Below, in pieces: positions 1-8,817 of a stretch of 41,934 nucleotides of DNA. Numbering within the stretch: the stretch's first letter is position 1; each line of letters begins with the position of its first letter. The notes beneath the pieces are model-generated. The model was not told the DNA's origin. It saw only the letters and a list, made by a program, of their open reading frames with translations, and did no database searches. A program made the translations under genes and the position numbers. Source of the stretch: an uncultured Myxococcales bacterium. GTDB taxonomy: Bacteria; Myxococcota_A; Polyangia; Fen-1088. Location: the NCBI GenBank assembly GCA_937889515.1, contig CALAOV010000320.1, forward strand, positions 1 to 41,934. The letters are read 5' to 3'.

Positions 1-15
1 AAGGCCAACACCAGC

Positions 16-798
16 CTAGAAATAGACGGCGAGCGCACCGGAGTACTCCTGGATCTGTTGGGTGTGGTTGGCGTCGAAGACGACGTAGTGGCGAACGTCG
101 CCGCGCAGGGTCAGGCGTTTCTTGAGCGCGACGATGAGGCCACCGCCGACGTTCACCATCGAATAGTTCCCGGCCTGGATCGCGTACTGATCGGCCTTCT
201 TGCGGCCAAACGCGCCGCCGGCCGCGGCGCCCACGAACGGGGTCACCGGTGAGGCCGCGAACAGGAAGGCGTTGAAGCCGCCGGCCAGATAGATGACGTC
301 GATCTGGTTGCCGACCGTCTCGCCCACCGTCCCCTCTAAGGAGACGTGCGGCGCCAGCAACCAGGCGGGGCGGAACAGGAACATGCCGTCTCCGCCCAAG
401 ACGCCGGCCGAGAAGGTGAAGCCGACGTCGTCTTCGAGGAGCGGCGAGGGCGAGAAGATCGCGCTGCCCATCCGTTTCCAGACAGAGGGTCCCTGGTGCG
501 CGGCCGCCAGATCGACGTCGAGCGGAAACACCTCGTCGCCCAGGATCCACCCGTAGGTGCCGTCGGGCAGCTCGACGCGAAACCAGTGGTCGTGGCTGGC
601 GCGGCCGATGGCGGGCAGCACCTCGCCCAGGCGGGCCCGGTAGACCACCCGGAATCCGAAACCCGGGCCGGTGTGGATCTGGGCCTCCTCGGAGACCACC
701 CGCACCAGCGCCGTGTCGTCCGCGCGCGCCTCGACCGACGCCAGCGCGACGACCAGCAGGCCGACGCATCCGAGCAGCCGCAGGGCGGGGGGCTTCAT
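16..798 (-). CDS. Exported SH3-domain / outer-membrane beta-barrel fusion protein
   Basis: The last gene of the Glt-like operon. The ATG at 798 is preferred over the GTG at 813 because it makes a 4-nt ATGA overlap with the upstream stop, as at other junctions here. A signal peptide (MKPPALRLLGCVGLL...VEARA) is followed by a bacterial SH3 (SH3b) domain of about 65 residues with the typical HTGPGFGFRVV and DGTYGWI segments. A Gly/aromatic-rich C-terminal half ending in AVYF looks like a small outer-membrane barrel with a C-terminal aromatic residue. SH3b domains often bind peptidoglycan or peptides, so the protein could tie cell wall to outer membrane. That role is inferred from domain type and operon company; I do not know a named homologue. 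Confidence 0.82.
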   Translation of the reverse strand: MKPPALRLLGCVGLLVVALASVEARADDTALVRVVSEEAQIHTGPGFGFRVVYRARLGEVLPAIGRASHDHWFRVELPDGTYGWILGDEVFPLDVDLAAAHQGPSVWKRMGSAIFSPSPLLEDDVGFTFSAGVLGGDGMFLFRPAWLLAPHVSLEGTVGETVGNQIDVIYLAGGFNAFLFAASPVTPFVGAAAGGAFGRKKADQYAIQAGNYSMVNVGGGLIVALKKRLTLRGDVRHYVVFDANHTQQIQEYSGALAVYF

Positions 799-1238
799 GG
801 CATGGTCACCCACTGCTCGACCAGCATCGCCTCGGGGCCGTTCTGCATGATGAGCATGCCGCCGCCGTGGACCTGAAGGTTCTCGGGCAGGATGAGGAGA
901 CGGCTCTCATCGACCAGCGAACAATTCATCTGATTGGCGGCCGACGCGTAGTTGGCGGCCCAGTCCGCGGGGAACGGAATCGCGCCGGGTTCCACCGGCA
1001 CCGTGAGGATGAGGCCGTTGCGGCTGCCCGTGGCGTGGCAGGTAGCATCGTAGCAGTGCTTGCCGCCGTAGTCGGCACCCAGGAAGTTGGGCCAAATCTG
1101 ATCGATGAACCACTGCTGCCCCGGCTCGCAGACGTTGACGTCGGCGGGCGGCGCGCCCAGGTCGACGGTCTGGCAACCGAGCCCCGCGCCCAGCGCGGCG
1201 GCCGCAAGCACCAGGTAGAGGCCGGCGCGCGAGATCAA
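795..1238 (-). CDS. Small predicted lipoprotein with CX4CH motif
   Basis: A 147-aa protein with an N-terminal hydrophobic segment ending AGLGC, which fits a lipoprotein signal although position -3 is not ideal. The start is TTG, overlapping the previous stop as TTGA. The mature part holds CYDATCHA, a CX4CH arrangement like the unusual haem-attachment or Cys-pair motifs of cytochrome-c-like domains found in myxobacterial and planctomycete proteins, plus two further Cys residues (VNVCEPG and MNCSL). The sequence GQQWFIDQIWPNFLG precedes the motif. No distal Met ligand can be assigned with confidence, so haem binding is only possible. It lies between two barrel genes, which suggests an outer-membrane partner of the Glt-like complex. 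Confidence 0.78.
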   Translation of the reverse strand: MISRAGLYLVLAAAALGAGLGCQTVDLGAPPADVNVCEPGQQWFIDQIWPNFLGADYGGKHCYDATCHATGSRNGLILTVPVEPGAIPFPADWAANYASAANQMNCSLVDESRLLILPENLQVHGGGMLIMQNGPEAMLVEQWVTMP

Positions 1239-1843
1239 AACGTGTACCTCAGATAAGTGGTGACCATCAGATCGCGGCTACCGGAGATCTCGCGCAGCCA
1301 GAAGAAATCGCCGCGCAGGCCGACCGAGAAGTGGCGGGAGAGCGAGTGGTAGTCGAAGCCGCCGCCGCCGCCGGCTGTGAAGCCGACCCGATAGCGTTCG
1401 AGCATGAGCGTGTAAAGGACGTTGGTCGACAGCCGCTCGAGGCCGGCGCCTCCTTCGGCGAAGAGCGAGGTCTGGCCGAAACGGAGGGTCAGCTTGCCCT
1501 CGGCGATGGCCTGGTAGGTCTGCAGGAGCTGGCCGGCCTGCGGGCTGTCGCCGCGGATCGAATGCGTCGAGCCGAGAAAGTGCGCCTGCACCGCCAGCCA
1601 ACGGAATAGGTCGAACCCGACCCGCGTCCCGATCGCGAACCCGGGGGCGATGTCCGCGCCGGCGGGTCCGAAGAACGCCACCGCGCCCACCTCCCCTTCG
1701 GTGTAGAGGCCGCGCGCGAACTTGCCCGGATCCGGGAAGACGATGGCGCTCGGTTCCGCCGTGACCTGCGCCTGGGCGGCCGCGCCCCAAAGCAGCCAAG
1801 ACGTCGCCAATGCCGACACCAGCTTGCGAGGTCGTGGTCTCAA
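1235..1843 (-). CDS. Outer-membrane beta-barrel protein (GltH-like position)
   Basis: A 202-aa protein starting at TTG 6 nt after the previous stop, with GGGG just upstream. It has a signal peptide (MRPRPRKLVSALATSWLLWGAAAQA), then alternating hydrophobic strands with Gly-rich turns (GGGGGFDYHSLSRHFSVGLRGDFFWL) and a C-terminal YLRYTF ending in Phe, the usual outer-membrane barrel signature. In Myxococcus xanthus the Glt apparatus includes three barrels (GltA, GltB, GltH); this one sits downstream of the GltG-like gene as gltH does with its neighbours, so GltH is the best guess. The assignment rests on position and fold type and not on identity. Confidence 0.78.
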   Translation of the reverse strand: MRPRPRKLVSALATSWLLWGAAAQAQVTAEPSAIVFPDPGKFARGLYTEGEVGAVAFFGPAGADIAPGFAIGTRVGFDLFRWLAVQAHFLGSTHSIRGDSPQAGQLLQTYQAIAEGKLTLRFGQTSLFAEGGAGLERLSTNVLYTLMLERYRVGFTAGGGGGFDYHSLSRHFSVGLRGDFFWLREISGSRDLMVTTYLRYTF

Positions 1844-1849
1844 TGGCCC

Positions 1850-2641
1850 CTAGTTGGTCGTCGCCATCATCGCGGGAGGCTGAAAGAGCGTGGGTGTCGG
1901 TGAGAACAGGGTGTCACCTGCATCGTGGAGCAGCTGGTCGTCGTCGTCGCGCACGCGGACACCATAATTGCACGTCATCATCGCATCGGCGGTGAAGTTG
2001 ACGTCGATTTCGAGCAGCGCCGGGATGACGACCCCCGCCGGCACCATGTCGAGCCCGATCGGGTTGACCTGGGAGTTGTTGATGAGGACCGCGTTGAACG
2101 GTGCCATCCAGCGGCCGAGAGCGTCGAGATCGAGCTCCCCCTCGTTGAAGTCGTCTTCGCGGATCGTCCCGGAGATGCTGGCGCCGGCCGCCAGGATCTG
2201 GGGCGTCACCGGAATCAGCGGGATGTAGTTGGGGGCGTTGTTGTTCCCTGCCCCCAGCGCCATGGCCACCACGTTCTCGTCGTACTTGGTGTACTCGTTG
2301 GCGCCGTCGATGCCGATCCCGAAGGTGCCGGGCTTGGTGTCGCCATTGGTCACGACGTAGGTCAGCTCGATGTGCACGTGCGAGCGCTGGATCCAGGGGA
2401 CCATGAACCCCAGCGCCGCCGACTGCGTGTCGAGGTCCTGCTGCTCCTGTTTGGTGGGGTTCCGGAACTGCAAGGTCAGGCCGTTTTCGATCCGCGGGAG
2501 GTTGCCCTTGGCGTCCTTGGCCCCCGTCACGGCCAGGACCGGCGCGGGGGAGGCGAAGTAGAGCGGCGCGTTCACGCAGGCGAGCGCGAGCGGCGCCAGG
2601 CACAGGACCAGGCCGATACGGGTTCCATTTGCTTCCATCAC
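1850..2641 (-). CDS. Predicted outer-membrane lipoprotein of the Glt-like operon (possibly GltK-like)
   Basis: A 263-aa protein with a lipoprotein-type signal ending APLALAC. The start is GTG at 2641 or, better, ATG at 2638, which has AGGCAGG about 6 nt upstream. The mature protein has no obvious enzyme motif. It contains beta-rich stretches (HVHIELTYVVTNGDTKPGTFGIGIDGANEY) and acidic segments. The upstream GltG-like gene ends 10 nt away. M. xanthus has an outer-membrane lipoprotein, GltK, that works with the GltA/B/H barrels, and a lipoprotein next to a barrel here would fit that role. That is an inference from layout, and homology to GltK could not be tested. Confidence 0.78.
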   Translation of the reverse strand: MMEANGTRIGLVLCLAPLALACVNAPLYFASPAPVLAVTGAKDAKGNLPRIENGLTLQFRNPTKQEQQDLDTQSAALGFMVPWIQRSHVHIELTYVVTNGDTKPGTFGIGIDGANEYTKYDENVVAMALGAGNNNAPNYIPLIPVTPQILAAGASISGTIREDDFNEGELDLDALGRWMAPFNAVLINNSQVNPIGLDMVPAGVVIPALLEIDVNFTADAMMTCNYGVRVRDDDDQLLHDAGDTLFSPTPTLFQPPAMMATTN

Positions 2642-2651
2642 AACCTGCCTT

Positions 2652-3977
2652 TCACGACCCGCCTTTGAAAATAAAAGGATAGCGACCGACGATCGTCTGT
2701 CCGGGCGCCTTCGGGAACTGCCACTGCTTGACCTGACGGACGATGCAGCCCTCGACGGCGGCGTCGCTCATGGTGCTCTGCTTGACGTTGGCCTTGCTGA
2801 CCGTTCCGTCGGGCTGAATCACCCAGAAGATGTCGACGCCGCCCGAGAGTGACGTCTTGTGCTGGAGCTCCTTTTCGTAGCAGTACTTGACGCCCGCCAG
2901 GTGCGCCCGCACCACCTTGTTGATCTGCTCCTTGGAGAGCGAGCCGTCGCTGTCGCCCGCCCCGGTGCCGAGGCCGACCGACACCTCGTGCTCGCCGCGC
3001 TCGGCCAGCTTGGGGCCGCGGCCGTGGCCGTGGTTGCCCCGGCCCCCGGTGTCGAGGTTGCCCGACCCGTAGATGTGTCCGTAGCCGGCGCCGCCGCCGC
3101 CGGGGCCGGCTCCGGCGCTCGACAGGCCGCCCGAGCCGCGGCCGGCCACCAGCTTGGCGCCCGCCATGCCGGCCATCGCCTGCTCGACGTCGTTGCTCTG
3201 CGCGAACAGCTTGGAGAGGCCCGACCCCGGCGCCTTGTCCCGGCCGATGATGCTGAGGATCCCCACCCGCTGCACCTTCTCGCGCAGGATGTCTTCCTTG
3301 CCCTTCGGGATCACGGTGTCCTTCTGGGTGGCGTCGGTGCGACCGAGCTTGCCGGCCTTGTCCTTGGCCCGCTTGGTCTGCCCCTCCTTCTCGTCCGACT
3401 TTTCTTCCGCCTTCTCCCGCTTGATGACCTCCTTCTTCTCGAATTCGAGCGCGGCGGGCGCCTCGATCTTCGCGACGCGGTCCGGGTTGAGCGCCAGCGG
3501 CGGCTTGGGCTCCTCCTTCTCCCACATGAAGTTCAAGATGATCGCGAGGGCGCCCATCACGATGCTGGTGCCCACGGTGATCTGCGCCATGTGCGGGTCG
3601 CGGAAGTGGGGTCGCGGAATGACCTCGGGCGGATCGACCCAGCGAATCTCGACCCGCAGATCGCTGCCGTCGGCGAAGATCAGCTTGGCCTTGTCGCCCC
3701 GCGCGAGGTCGACGTCGCGGGAGGCCACGTCGGCGACCGGTGTGGCGACGCCGCCGATGTTGAGGTCGCCCTTCAGGGTCGACGCGAGGTGCAGGACGTA
3801 GCCGTCGCGGCGCGGCTGCAGGAGCAGGAACTTGCTACGCCCCTCGAGCGCGGGCGTCACGAAGGTCGCCCGCTTGGATGGCCCGACGGTGATCTTCCGT
3901 CGTCTCGAGAGCAGGCGGTACGCGATGATCTGGCCACGCCAGATCATCGCGACCTGCAACTTTGCGTGGGTGGTCAC
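2652..3977 (-). CDS. gltG: GltG-like trans-envelope protein with AgmX/PglI (TonB-like) C-terminal domain
   Basis: The ORF opens at a TTG (4061), but the GTG at 3977 (MTTHAKLQVAMIWRG) fits the family start better and gives 441 aa. A cytoplasmic FHA-like beta domain (about 1-115: ITVGPSKRATFVTPAL, DGYVLHL) is followed by one membrane helix (ITVGTSIVMGALAIILNFMW). Then come a long Lys/Glu-rich periplasmic helix (KKEVIKREKAEEKSDEKEG), a Gly-rich stretch, and a C-terminal AgmX/PglI TonB-like domain (KVVRAHLAGVKYCYEKEL ... GCIVRQVKQWQFPKAPGQ) with the typical Cys pair. GltG and GltJ of the M. xanthus gliding machinery have this layout and are thought to carry motor force across the periplasm. It is flanked by GltF-like and lipoprotein genes. 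Paralogous AgmX-domain proteins are common, so the subfamily is probable and not certain. Confidence 0.82.
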   Translation of the reverse strand: MTTHAKLQVAMIWRGQIIAYRLLSRRRKITVGPSKRATFVTPALEGRSKFLLLQPRRDGYVLHLASTLKGDLNIGGVATPVADVASRDVDLARGDKAKLIFADGSDLRVEIRWVDPPEVIPRPHFRDPHMAQITVGTSIVMGALAIILNFMWEKEEPKPPLALNPDRVAKIEAPAALEFEKKEVIKREKAEEKSDEKEGQTKRAKDKAGKLGRTDATQKDTVIPKGKEDILREKVQRVGILSIIGRDKAPGSGLSKLFAQSNDVEQAMAGMAGAKLVAGRGSGGLSSAGAGPGGGGAGYGHIYGSGNLDTGGRGNHGHGRGPKLAERGEHEVSVGLGTGAGDSDGSLSKEQINKVVRAHLAGVKYCYEKELQHKTSLSGGVDIFWVIQPDGTVSKANVKQSTMSDAAVEGCIVRQVKQWQFPKAPGQTIVGRYPFIFKGGS

Positions 3978-4083
3978 CGGTCGCGGACCTGTTCTGCGCC
4001 GCGCCGGATTGTGACCCGGAAGGGGGGGAGGGAGTGCCTGAGAAAGTGGGCTGGTTGCCAAGAGTTCACCCTATTTGTCTGCC

Positions 4084-4527
4084 TCAGAGGCTCTTGTCAT
4101 CGGCGCTTTGCCCCAGCTCCTTCATGAAAGAGCGCTTGTCGGGGGCGGACATGTCCAGCTCGAGCTTGACCCTGTTCAAAAAGTATAAGAGTTGCGGGGT
4201 CTTGAGCTTACCTTCCACGTCCATCGCGCCGAAGGTATAAGTCTTGGTTTTCACCTTCCCGCCGGCGGCGGACCCCTTGGCTTCGGCGGCGGGTCGCTCT
4301 TCGGCGACCGAAGCCCCGTCGCCGGCGCTGTCGCTAGCCCCCTCCCCCGAGCTGTCCCCGCTGGAGGCCGCGCTTCGCTCCTGGGTCTGCGTGTGGGCGG
4401 GGGCCGGCTTGCGCGCCGCCGGGTGGCGCTTGGCCGGCTTGGCGGCGGCCGAGCCGGCGACCGCCGATAGCGCGAACGCGGCGAAGATCGCGGGCACGAG
4501 CCGCCAGCGGGCGGCGCCGCCCGTCAT
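4084..4527 (-). CDS. Small exported GltF-like protein
   Basis: A 147-aa protein that starts ATGA-overlapping the stop of the gltE-like gene. Its parts are a signal peptide (RWRLVPAIFAAFALSAVAGSAAA), a low-complexity Lys/Pro then Ser/Gly/Ala/Asp linker of about 60 residues, and a conserved-looking C-terminal block (YTFGAMDVEGKLKTPQLLYFLNRVKLELDMSAPDKRSFMKEL). The phrase 'DVEGKLKTPQLLYFLNRVKLEL' resembles the short terminal module of proteins encoded beside AgmX/GltG genes. In M. xanthus a small periplasmic protein, GltF, lies between gltE and gltG, exactly this position. Function is inferred from synteny only. A gap of about 100 nt separates it from the gltG-like start. Confidence 0.75.
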   Translation of the reverse strand: MTGGAARWRLVPAIFAAFALSAVAGSAAAKPAKRHPAARKPAPAHTQTQERSAASSGDSSGEGASDSAGDGASVAEERPAAEAKGSAAGGKVKTKTYTFGAMDVEGKLKTPQLLYFLNRVKLELDMSAPDKRSFMKELGQSADDKSL

Positions 4528-5660
4528 TTCATCTCCTTGAGCCGCGACTGCGCGTCGGCGCGCCGGGGATCGTCCTTGCCGACCGCCTGCAGGTATTGAT
4601 TGAGGAAGTCCTTGGCTTTGGCCGGATCCTTGTCGAAGTCCATGTACAGGACGCCCAGGTCGTAGAGCGCCGGCGGGTAGTCCGGCTCGATGTCGAGCGC
4701 GCGTTCGTAAGCCTTGCGGGCCAGATCGGTCTTGCCGTCGCCGCGCGCCGCGACACCCAGCGCCACCTGGGCCTCGGCATCGGCGGGGTCGATCTCGACC
4801 GCCTTTTCGAGCTCGATGCGGGCCTTCTTGTAGTCGCCGCAGTCCAGGTAGACGACCGCCTTGTTGAGGCGGGCCTGCGCGTACTTTGGATCGAGCTCCG
4901 ACGCTTTCTGATAGTCCAAGAAAGCCTCCTGGTCGTGGCCCCGCTCAAAAGCAACGAGACCCAGGTTGTTCCAGACGAAAGCGCTCTTGGGGTCGAGATC
5001 GGCCGCCTTGTGCAGCGCGGTCTCGGCAAGTTCGAACTTCCCCATTTTATAATAGGTTAGGGCCAGGGCGTTATAGGCAATTACGGTGTGGGCGACGTTT
5101 TCGCCCCCCTCCGCAAGCAGCAAACGGGCCTGCTCCAGCGACTCGTCCAGGGAGTCGGGACCCGCCTCGCGGAGCACTTGGCTGTACCGGGCACGCATGT
5201 CGAAGTCGTTGGGGTCGGCGTTGAGCCAGCGGGCGTAGACCTCACCCGCCTTCTTGCCGCTGTGGGCCCGGCGCAGGCTCTCGCCATAGGCCAGCACCGT
5301 CAGGCGCGCGCCGGGCTGGATGTCGAGCGCGCGCTTGAAGTCGTCCACCGCGGCGTCGAAGTTTCCGAGCGCGGTCTCGACCACCCCCAGGTCGTGCCAG
5401 GCCTCGAAGAGGCGGCCATCGAGCTGGGTGGCGCGGGCCAGCGGCTGGCGCGCTTCCTTGTAGTGCTTGCGCCCCGTACGCATGATTCGGACTCCTTCGT
5501 CGAAGGCCGCCTGCGCTTCCGGGCTGGTCTTGGGCAACGCCACCGGCGCGATCGGGTTCACCGCCGCGCTGCCGGGCGCGGGCGCCTTGTGCGCGCAGGC
5601 GCCCACCTGCGCGAGCGCGGCGGCCAGCACGGCCGCTTGGAAGCGGGCGCTACTGGTCAC
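4524..5660 (-). CDS. gltE: GltE-like TPR lipoprotein
   Basis: A 378-aa protein starting at GTG with a strong GGAGG 6 nt upstream. A lipoprotein signal (AALAQVGAC) is followed by a run of about eight tetratricopeptide repeats over residues 45-370, for example LFEAWHDLGVVETALGNFDAAVDDFKRALDIQPG and AFVWNNLGLVAFERGHDQEAFLDYQKASELDP. It fits the adventurous-gliding TPR lipoprotein GltE, a periplasmic scaffold of the Agl-Glt complex. The 11-nt overlap with the gltD-like gene and 4-nt overlap with the gltF-like gene point to coupled translation. TPR proteins are easily confused, so the name rests on lipidation plus the order gltC-D-E-F-G. Confidence 0.82.
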   Translation of the reverse strand: MTSSARFQAAVLAAALAQVGACAHKAPAPGSAAVNPIAPVALPKTSPEAQAAFDEGVRIMRTGRKHYKEARQPLARATQLDGRLFEAWHDLGVVETALGNFDAAVDDFKRALDIQPGARLTVLAYGESLRRAHSGKKAGEVYARWLNADPNDFDMRARYSQVLREAGPDSLDESLEQARLLLAEGGENVAHTVIAYNALALTYYKMGKFELAETALHKAADLDPKSAFVWNNLGLVAFERGHDQEAFLDYQKASELDPKYAQARLNKAVVYLDCGDYKKARIELEKAVEIDPADAEAQVALGVAARGDGKTDLARKAYERALDIEPDYPPALYDLGVLYMDFDKDPAKAKDFLNQYLQAVGKDDPRRADAQSRLKEMK

Positions 5661-8600
5661 GGCGGACCTCCTCGATGCGATCGAGGGCGACCTTGGGCTC
5701 GCCGGGGCGGCTGGTCAGACGCAGCTCGGCTTCCTTGGGGTATTCGTTCTCCGCCAGGCGGGAGAGCGCCTGCCGGATGGCCTGGGTGTGCTTGTTGTAG
5801 ACGCCGATCTGGAGCGCGCGCGCGTAGCCCGACTTGTAGGCGTCGATCGCCTTGTCTTCGATGACGACGATGACCTTCTCCAGCTCGTCGCGGTACATCT
5901 GCTTTTCGTCTTCCTTGAGATCCTTCGGCACGGGCGCGCTACGCATGGCCTTGGCGTAGGCCTCGTAGCCCTGTCCGATACGCAAGAGCGCGGCGGTGGC
6001 CCACTCGGGCGACCGGTAGGTGACCACGTCCAGGTAGGTCTGCTTCGCCTCCTCGAGGCGCTTGGCTTTCTCTTCGAGGACCTTGGCGAGCTGCTTCGGC
6101 TTGCCGGCGATCTTGATGCGCTCGTAGTCGAGGTAGAGCAGCTCGCCCTGGATGTACCGAGCCTCGGCGGCGTAGTACCCGCCCTCCTCGCCGCCGCCCT
6201 TGCCGTGCTTGCCGTAGGCCGCCAGCGCCTTGCCGGCGGTCTCCTTGGCGGCGGTTTCGTTCCCCGCCTTGAGCTGCGCGTCGGCCTCACGGGCCAGCGC
6301 CTCGACCGTCTTGGAGTCGCCCGGGTAGGCCTTGCCGTAGGCGGCGAAGCTGGCCGCGGCGCCGCGCCAATCTTTCTGGTCCTCGCGCACGACGGCGGCC
6401 TGGAACGCCACGTCCTTCGCGTCGGGGCGGTCCTTGTAGCGCCTGGCGTATTCGCCGTAGTGCTTGATGGCCCGATCGTGCTGGCCGAGGCTCTGCCGGA
6501 GGACGCCGGCGCTGCGGAGCGCGTCGGCCGCGTGCGCGTTCTGCGGATACTTCTGCGCCAGCTGCTCGTAGAGCACCGCGGCCTTGTCGTAGTAGGCGAT
6601 GTTCTCTTCGATGCGCGCCGCGGTGAAGAGCGCCTCGGGCGCCTCGCTGGCGGTGGGGTATTTGTCCGCCAGCTCGCGGTAGGCGCCCACCGCCTCGTCG
6701 GGCTTCTTCTCTTTTTCGTACACGGCGCCCGCGTTGTTGAGCGCCTTGGGCGCCAGGCCGTTCTGCGGATATTCGTGCGACACGCGCAGGAAAAAGGCGG
6801 CCGCCTTGTCGTAGTCGCCGCTCTGCGCGTACTTCTCGCCGGACTTCATGACGGCGCCCACGATCAGCTTGTCGAGACGGTCCTGCTCGTCCTTGGACGC
6901 GAAGGCCTTGGTCTTCTTGAGCCGCCGGGCCCAGCTCTCGATGTTCTCGTAGTCCTTGGCCTTGCCGAGCGCCTGCAGGATCCGATCGCCGGCCGCGCCC
7001 GCGTTGGGATCGTCCGGATAGCGCTCGACGATCAGGCCGAAGCGTTTGATCGCCTCGTCGTAGTCGCCGTAGTCGAAGAAGAACTGGCCGTTCTTGTAGA
7101 TGACGGTGACGATCTCCTTGTCCTTCGGGAAGAGCGTCGCGTAGAGATCGGCCGCCTCGCCGAACAGCCGGTCGCTGTCGGTGATCTCGCGCTTGCCGCC
7201 GCCGGAGCCGTTGCTCGTGATCGGCTTGCGCACTTTTTCGAAGGAGCCCATCGCCTGCAGGAGCGCGTCCTTGTGGTACTTGCCGACCGGCTGGGTCTTG
7301 CCGACGGCCAGGTACTCGCGCCCCGCGTCCTCGTACTTGCCCAGCTTGAAGTAGAGGATGTCGGCGCGCAGGTAGCGCAGCTCGGCGGCGTCGGGCGCGT
7401 CGGGGAAGTTGGCCAGGTAGAACTGGTAAGCCTCGGCGGCGCGGGCGTAGCGATCTCTATCGACCACCTTGCTCGTCTTCTCGGTTTGCTGCGCCTCCGC
7501 GTGCATGGTCTTGGCCACCGTGCGGATGAGATCCTCGGCCATCGTGCGGGCGTGCTCGACGGTCTTGGGGCGATCTTTGTTGGCGGCGGCCCAGGCGCTG
7601 CGGCCGCCGTAGGTGCTGGCCAGCTTGCGCATCTCGGCGATCGCGGTCTTGATGTCGCCCATGAGCTGGTAGCCCTCGACGATCTTGCCGGCGTAGTCGG
7701 GCGCGTCGGAGCTGTTGGGGTCGAGCTCGATGAGGAGGCGGTAGGCCTCGACGGCGCGTTCATAGCGGGTCTGATCGAACACCGTGTCGGCCAGCTGCTT
7801 GAGCACCTTGCGCGAATATTGCTTGCCGCCGATCTGCGCCAGGAACTCGAAGGCGTCGTGGGCGCTCTTGGTGTCGTCTTCGGTAAAAAGCTCGACCAGG
7901 TAGTCGAGCGCCTGCCCCTGGAGCTCCTCGGCGCGCTTCTGCTGATCTTCGGTCCGGCCGGCCTTTTTCTTGGCCAGATCGAGGACGTCCTTGAACCGCT
8001 GCGCCGATTTGTTGGTGTCGCCCAGCTTCCAGTAGCACCAGGCGGTCTTGAACAGCGCCAGATCGTAGAGGGTCGACTTCGGGTGCTGGAGGACCTTCTC
8101 GTAGGCCTCGAGCGAGCTCTTGTAGTTCTGCTGCTCGTAGAAGCGGTATTCGGCGATGGCCATCCAGGCGTCGGCGATATACCGGGAGTGAGGGAAGCGC
8201 TCGAGGATGATCTGGAAGTACTTGATCGACTCGCCGATCTTTCCCTGGTCGCGCAGCGAGAACGAATAGAGGTAGATGACGGTGTCGATCTTGCGGAACT
8301 TGGGGTACTGGTCGATGAGCCGCAGGTAGACCGCCTGCGCCTGCGCCAGGTCGACGGTGGGTGGGCGGCGCGGCACCTTGGGGCACTCGGCGCGATCGCT
8401 GTGGCAGGCCGAGACGGCCGCCTGATAACGCCCCATTTTCTCGAGGTAGACCGCCTTCGACTCTTCCCAGTAGAGCTCCGCCAGCTTGTACATCGCCTCG
8501 GCCTGCTCTTTGGAGTGCGGGCTGTCGTGCAGGTAGCTCTCGATCAGCTTGATCGCCTCGCGCCTGGCGGCGGTGACCTCGGCTTCCTTTTCGAGTAGCG

Positions 8601-8817
8601 CCTGGCGCAACACGGGCGGCAGCTTGCTCTCGGGCTCGTCGGCGTCCGCGTCGTCCTGATCCGCGTCGTCCTGGTTGGCCTTGCCCGCCGATCGGGCGCC
8701 GGACTTCGCGGCGCGGGCCGCCGGTGTCAGCGCCAGCGCCAGCGTACCCGTGATCGCCAGGAAGGCGACCGCGCTCCGCACGGTGCGCAGAGGTCTATTT
8801 GAAATTCTCGTACTCAT
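5650..8817 (-). CDS. gltD: GltD-like large periplasmic TPR protein
   Basis: About 1055 aa from the ATG at 8817; the track's GTG at 8832 adds five residues. A signal peptide (RTVRSAVAFLAITGTLALALTPAARA) is followed by TPR and helical repeats along nearly the whole length, of the BamD/YbgF kind (LPPVLRQALLEKEAEVTAARREAIKLIESYLHDSP; YPQNGLAPKALNNAGAVYEKEKKPDEAVGAYRELADKYP; YPQNAHAADALRSAGVLRQSLGQHDRAIKHYGEYA). There is no transmembrane helix after the signal, so it should be periplasmic. The size and position between gltC- and gltE-like genes match GltD, a large periplasmic TPR component of the gliding machinery. Its start lies inside the end of the gltC-like gene (overlap about 23 nt). Confidence 0.8.
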   Translation of the reverse strand: MSTRISNRPLRTVRSAVAFLAITGTLALALTPAARAAKSGARSAGKANQDDADQDDADADEPESKLPPVLRQALLEKEAEVTAARREAIKLIESYLHDSPHSKEQAEAMYKLAELYWEESKAVYLEKMGRYQAAVSACHSDRAECPKVPRRPPTVDLAQAQAVYLRLIDQYPKFRKIDTVIYLYSFSLRDQGKIGESIKYFQIILERFPHSRYIADAWMAIAEYRFYEQQNYKSSLEAYEKVLQHPKSTLYDLALFKTAWCYWKLGDTNKSAQRFKDVLDLAKKKAGRTEDQQKRAEELQGQALDYLVELFTEDDTKSAHDAFEFLAQIGGKQYSRKVLKQLADTVFDQTRYERAVEAYRLLIELDPNSSDAPDYAGKIVEGYQLMGDIKTAIAEMRKLASTYGGRSAWAAANKDRPKTVEHARTMAEDLIRTVAKTMHAEAQQTEKTSKVVDRDRYARAAEAYQFYLANFPDAPDAAELRYLRADILYFKLGKYEDAGREYLAVGKTQPVGKYHKDALLQAMGSFEKVRKPITSNGSGGGKREITDSDRLFGEAADLYATLFPKDKEIVTVIYKNGQFFFDYGDYDEAIKRFGLIVERYPDDPNAGAAGDRILQALGKAKDYENIESWARRLKKTKAFASKDEQDRLDKLIVGAVMKSGEKYAQSGDYDKAAAFFLRVSHEYPQNGLAPKALNNAGAVYEKEKKPDEAVGAYRELADKYPTASEAPEALFTAARIEENIAYYDKAAVLYEQLAQKYPQNAHAADALRSAGVLRQSLGQHDRAIKHYGEYARRYKDRPDAKDVAFQAAVVREDQKDWRGAAASFAAYGKAYPGDSKTVEALAREADAQLKAGNETAAKETAGKALAAYGKHGKGGGEEGGYYAAEARYIQGELLYLDYERIKIAGKPKQLAKVLEEKAKRLEEAKQTYLDVVTYRSPEWATAALLRIGQGYEAYAKAMRSAPVPKDLKEDEKQMYRDELEKVIVVIEDKAIDAYKSGYARALQIGVYNKHTQAIRQALSRLAENEYPKEAELRLTSRPGEPKVALDRIEEVRRDQ

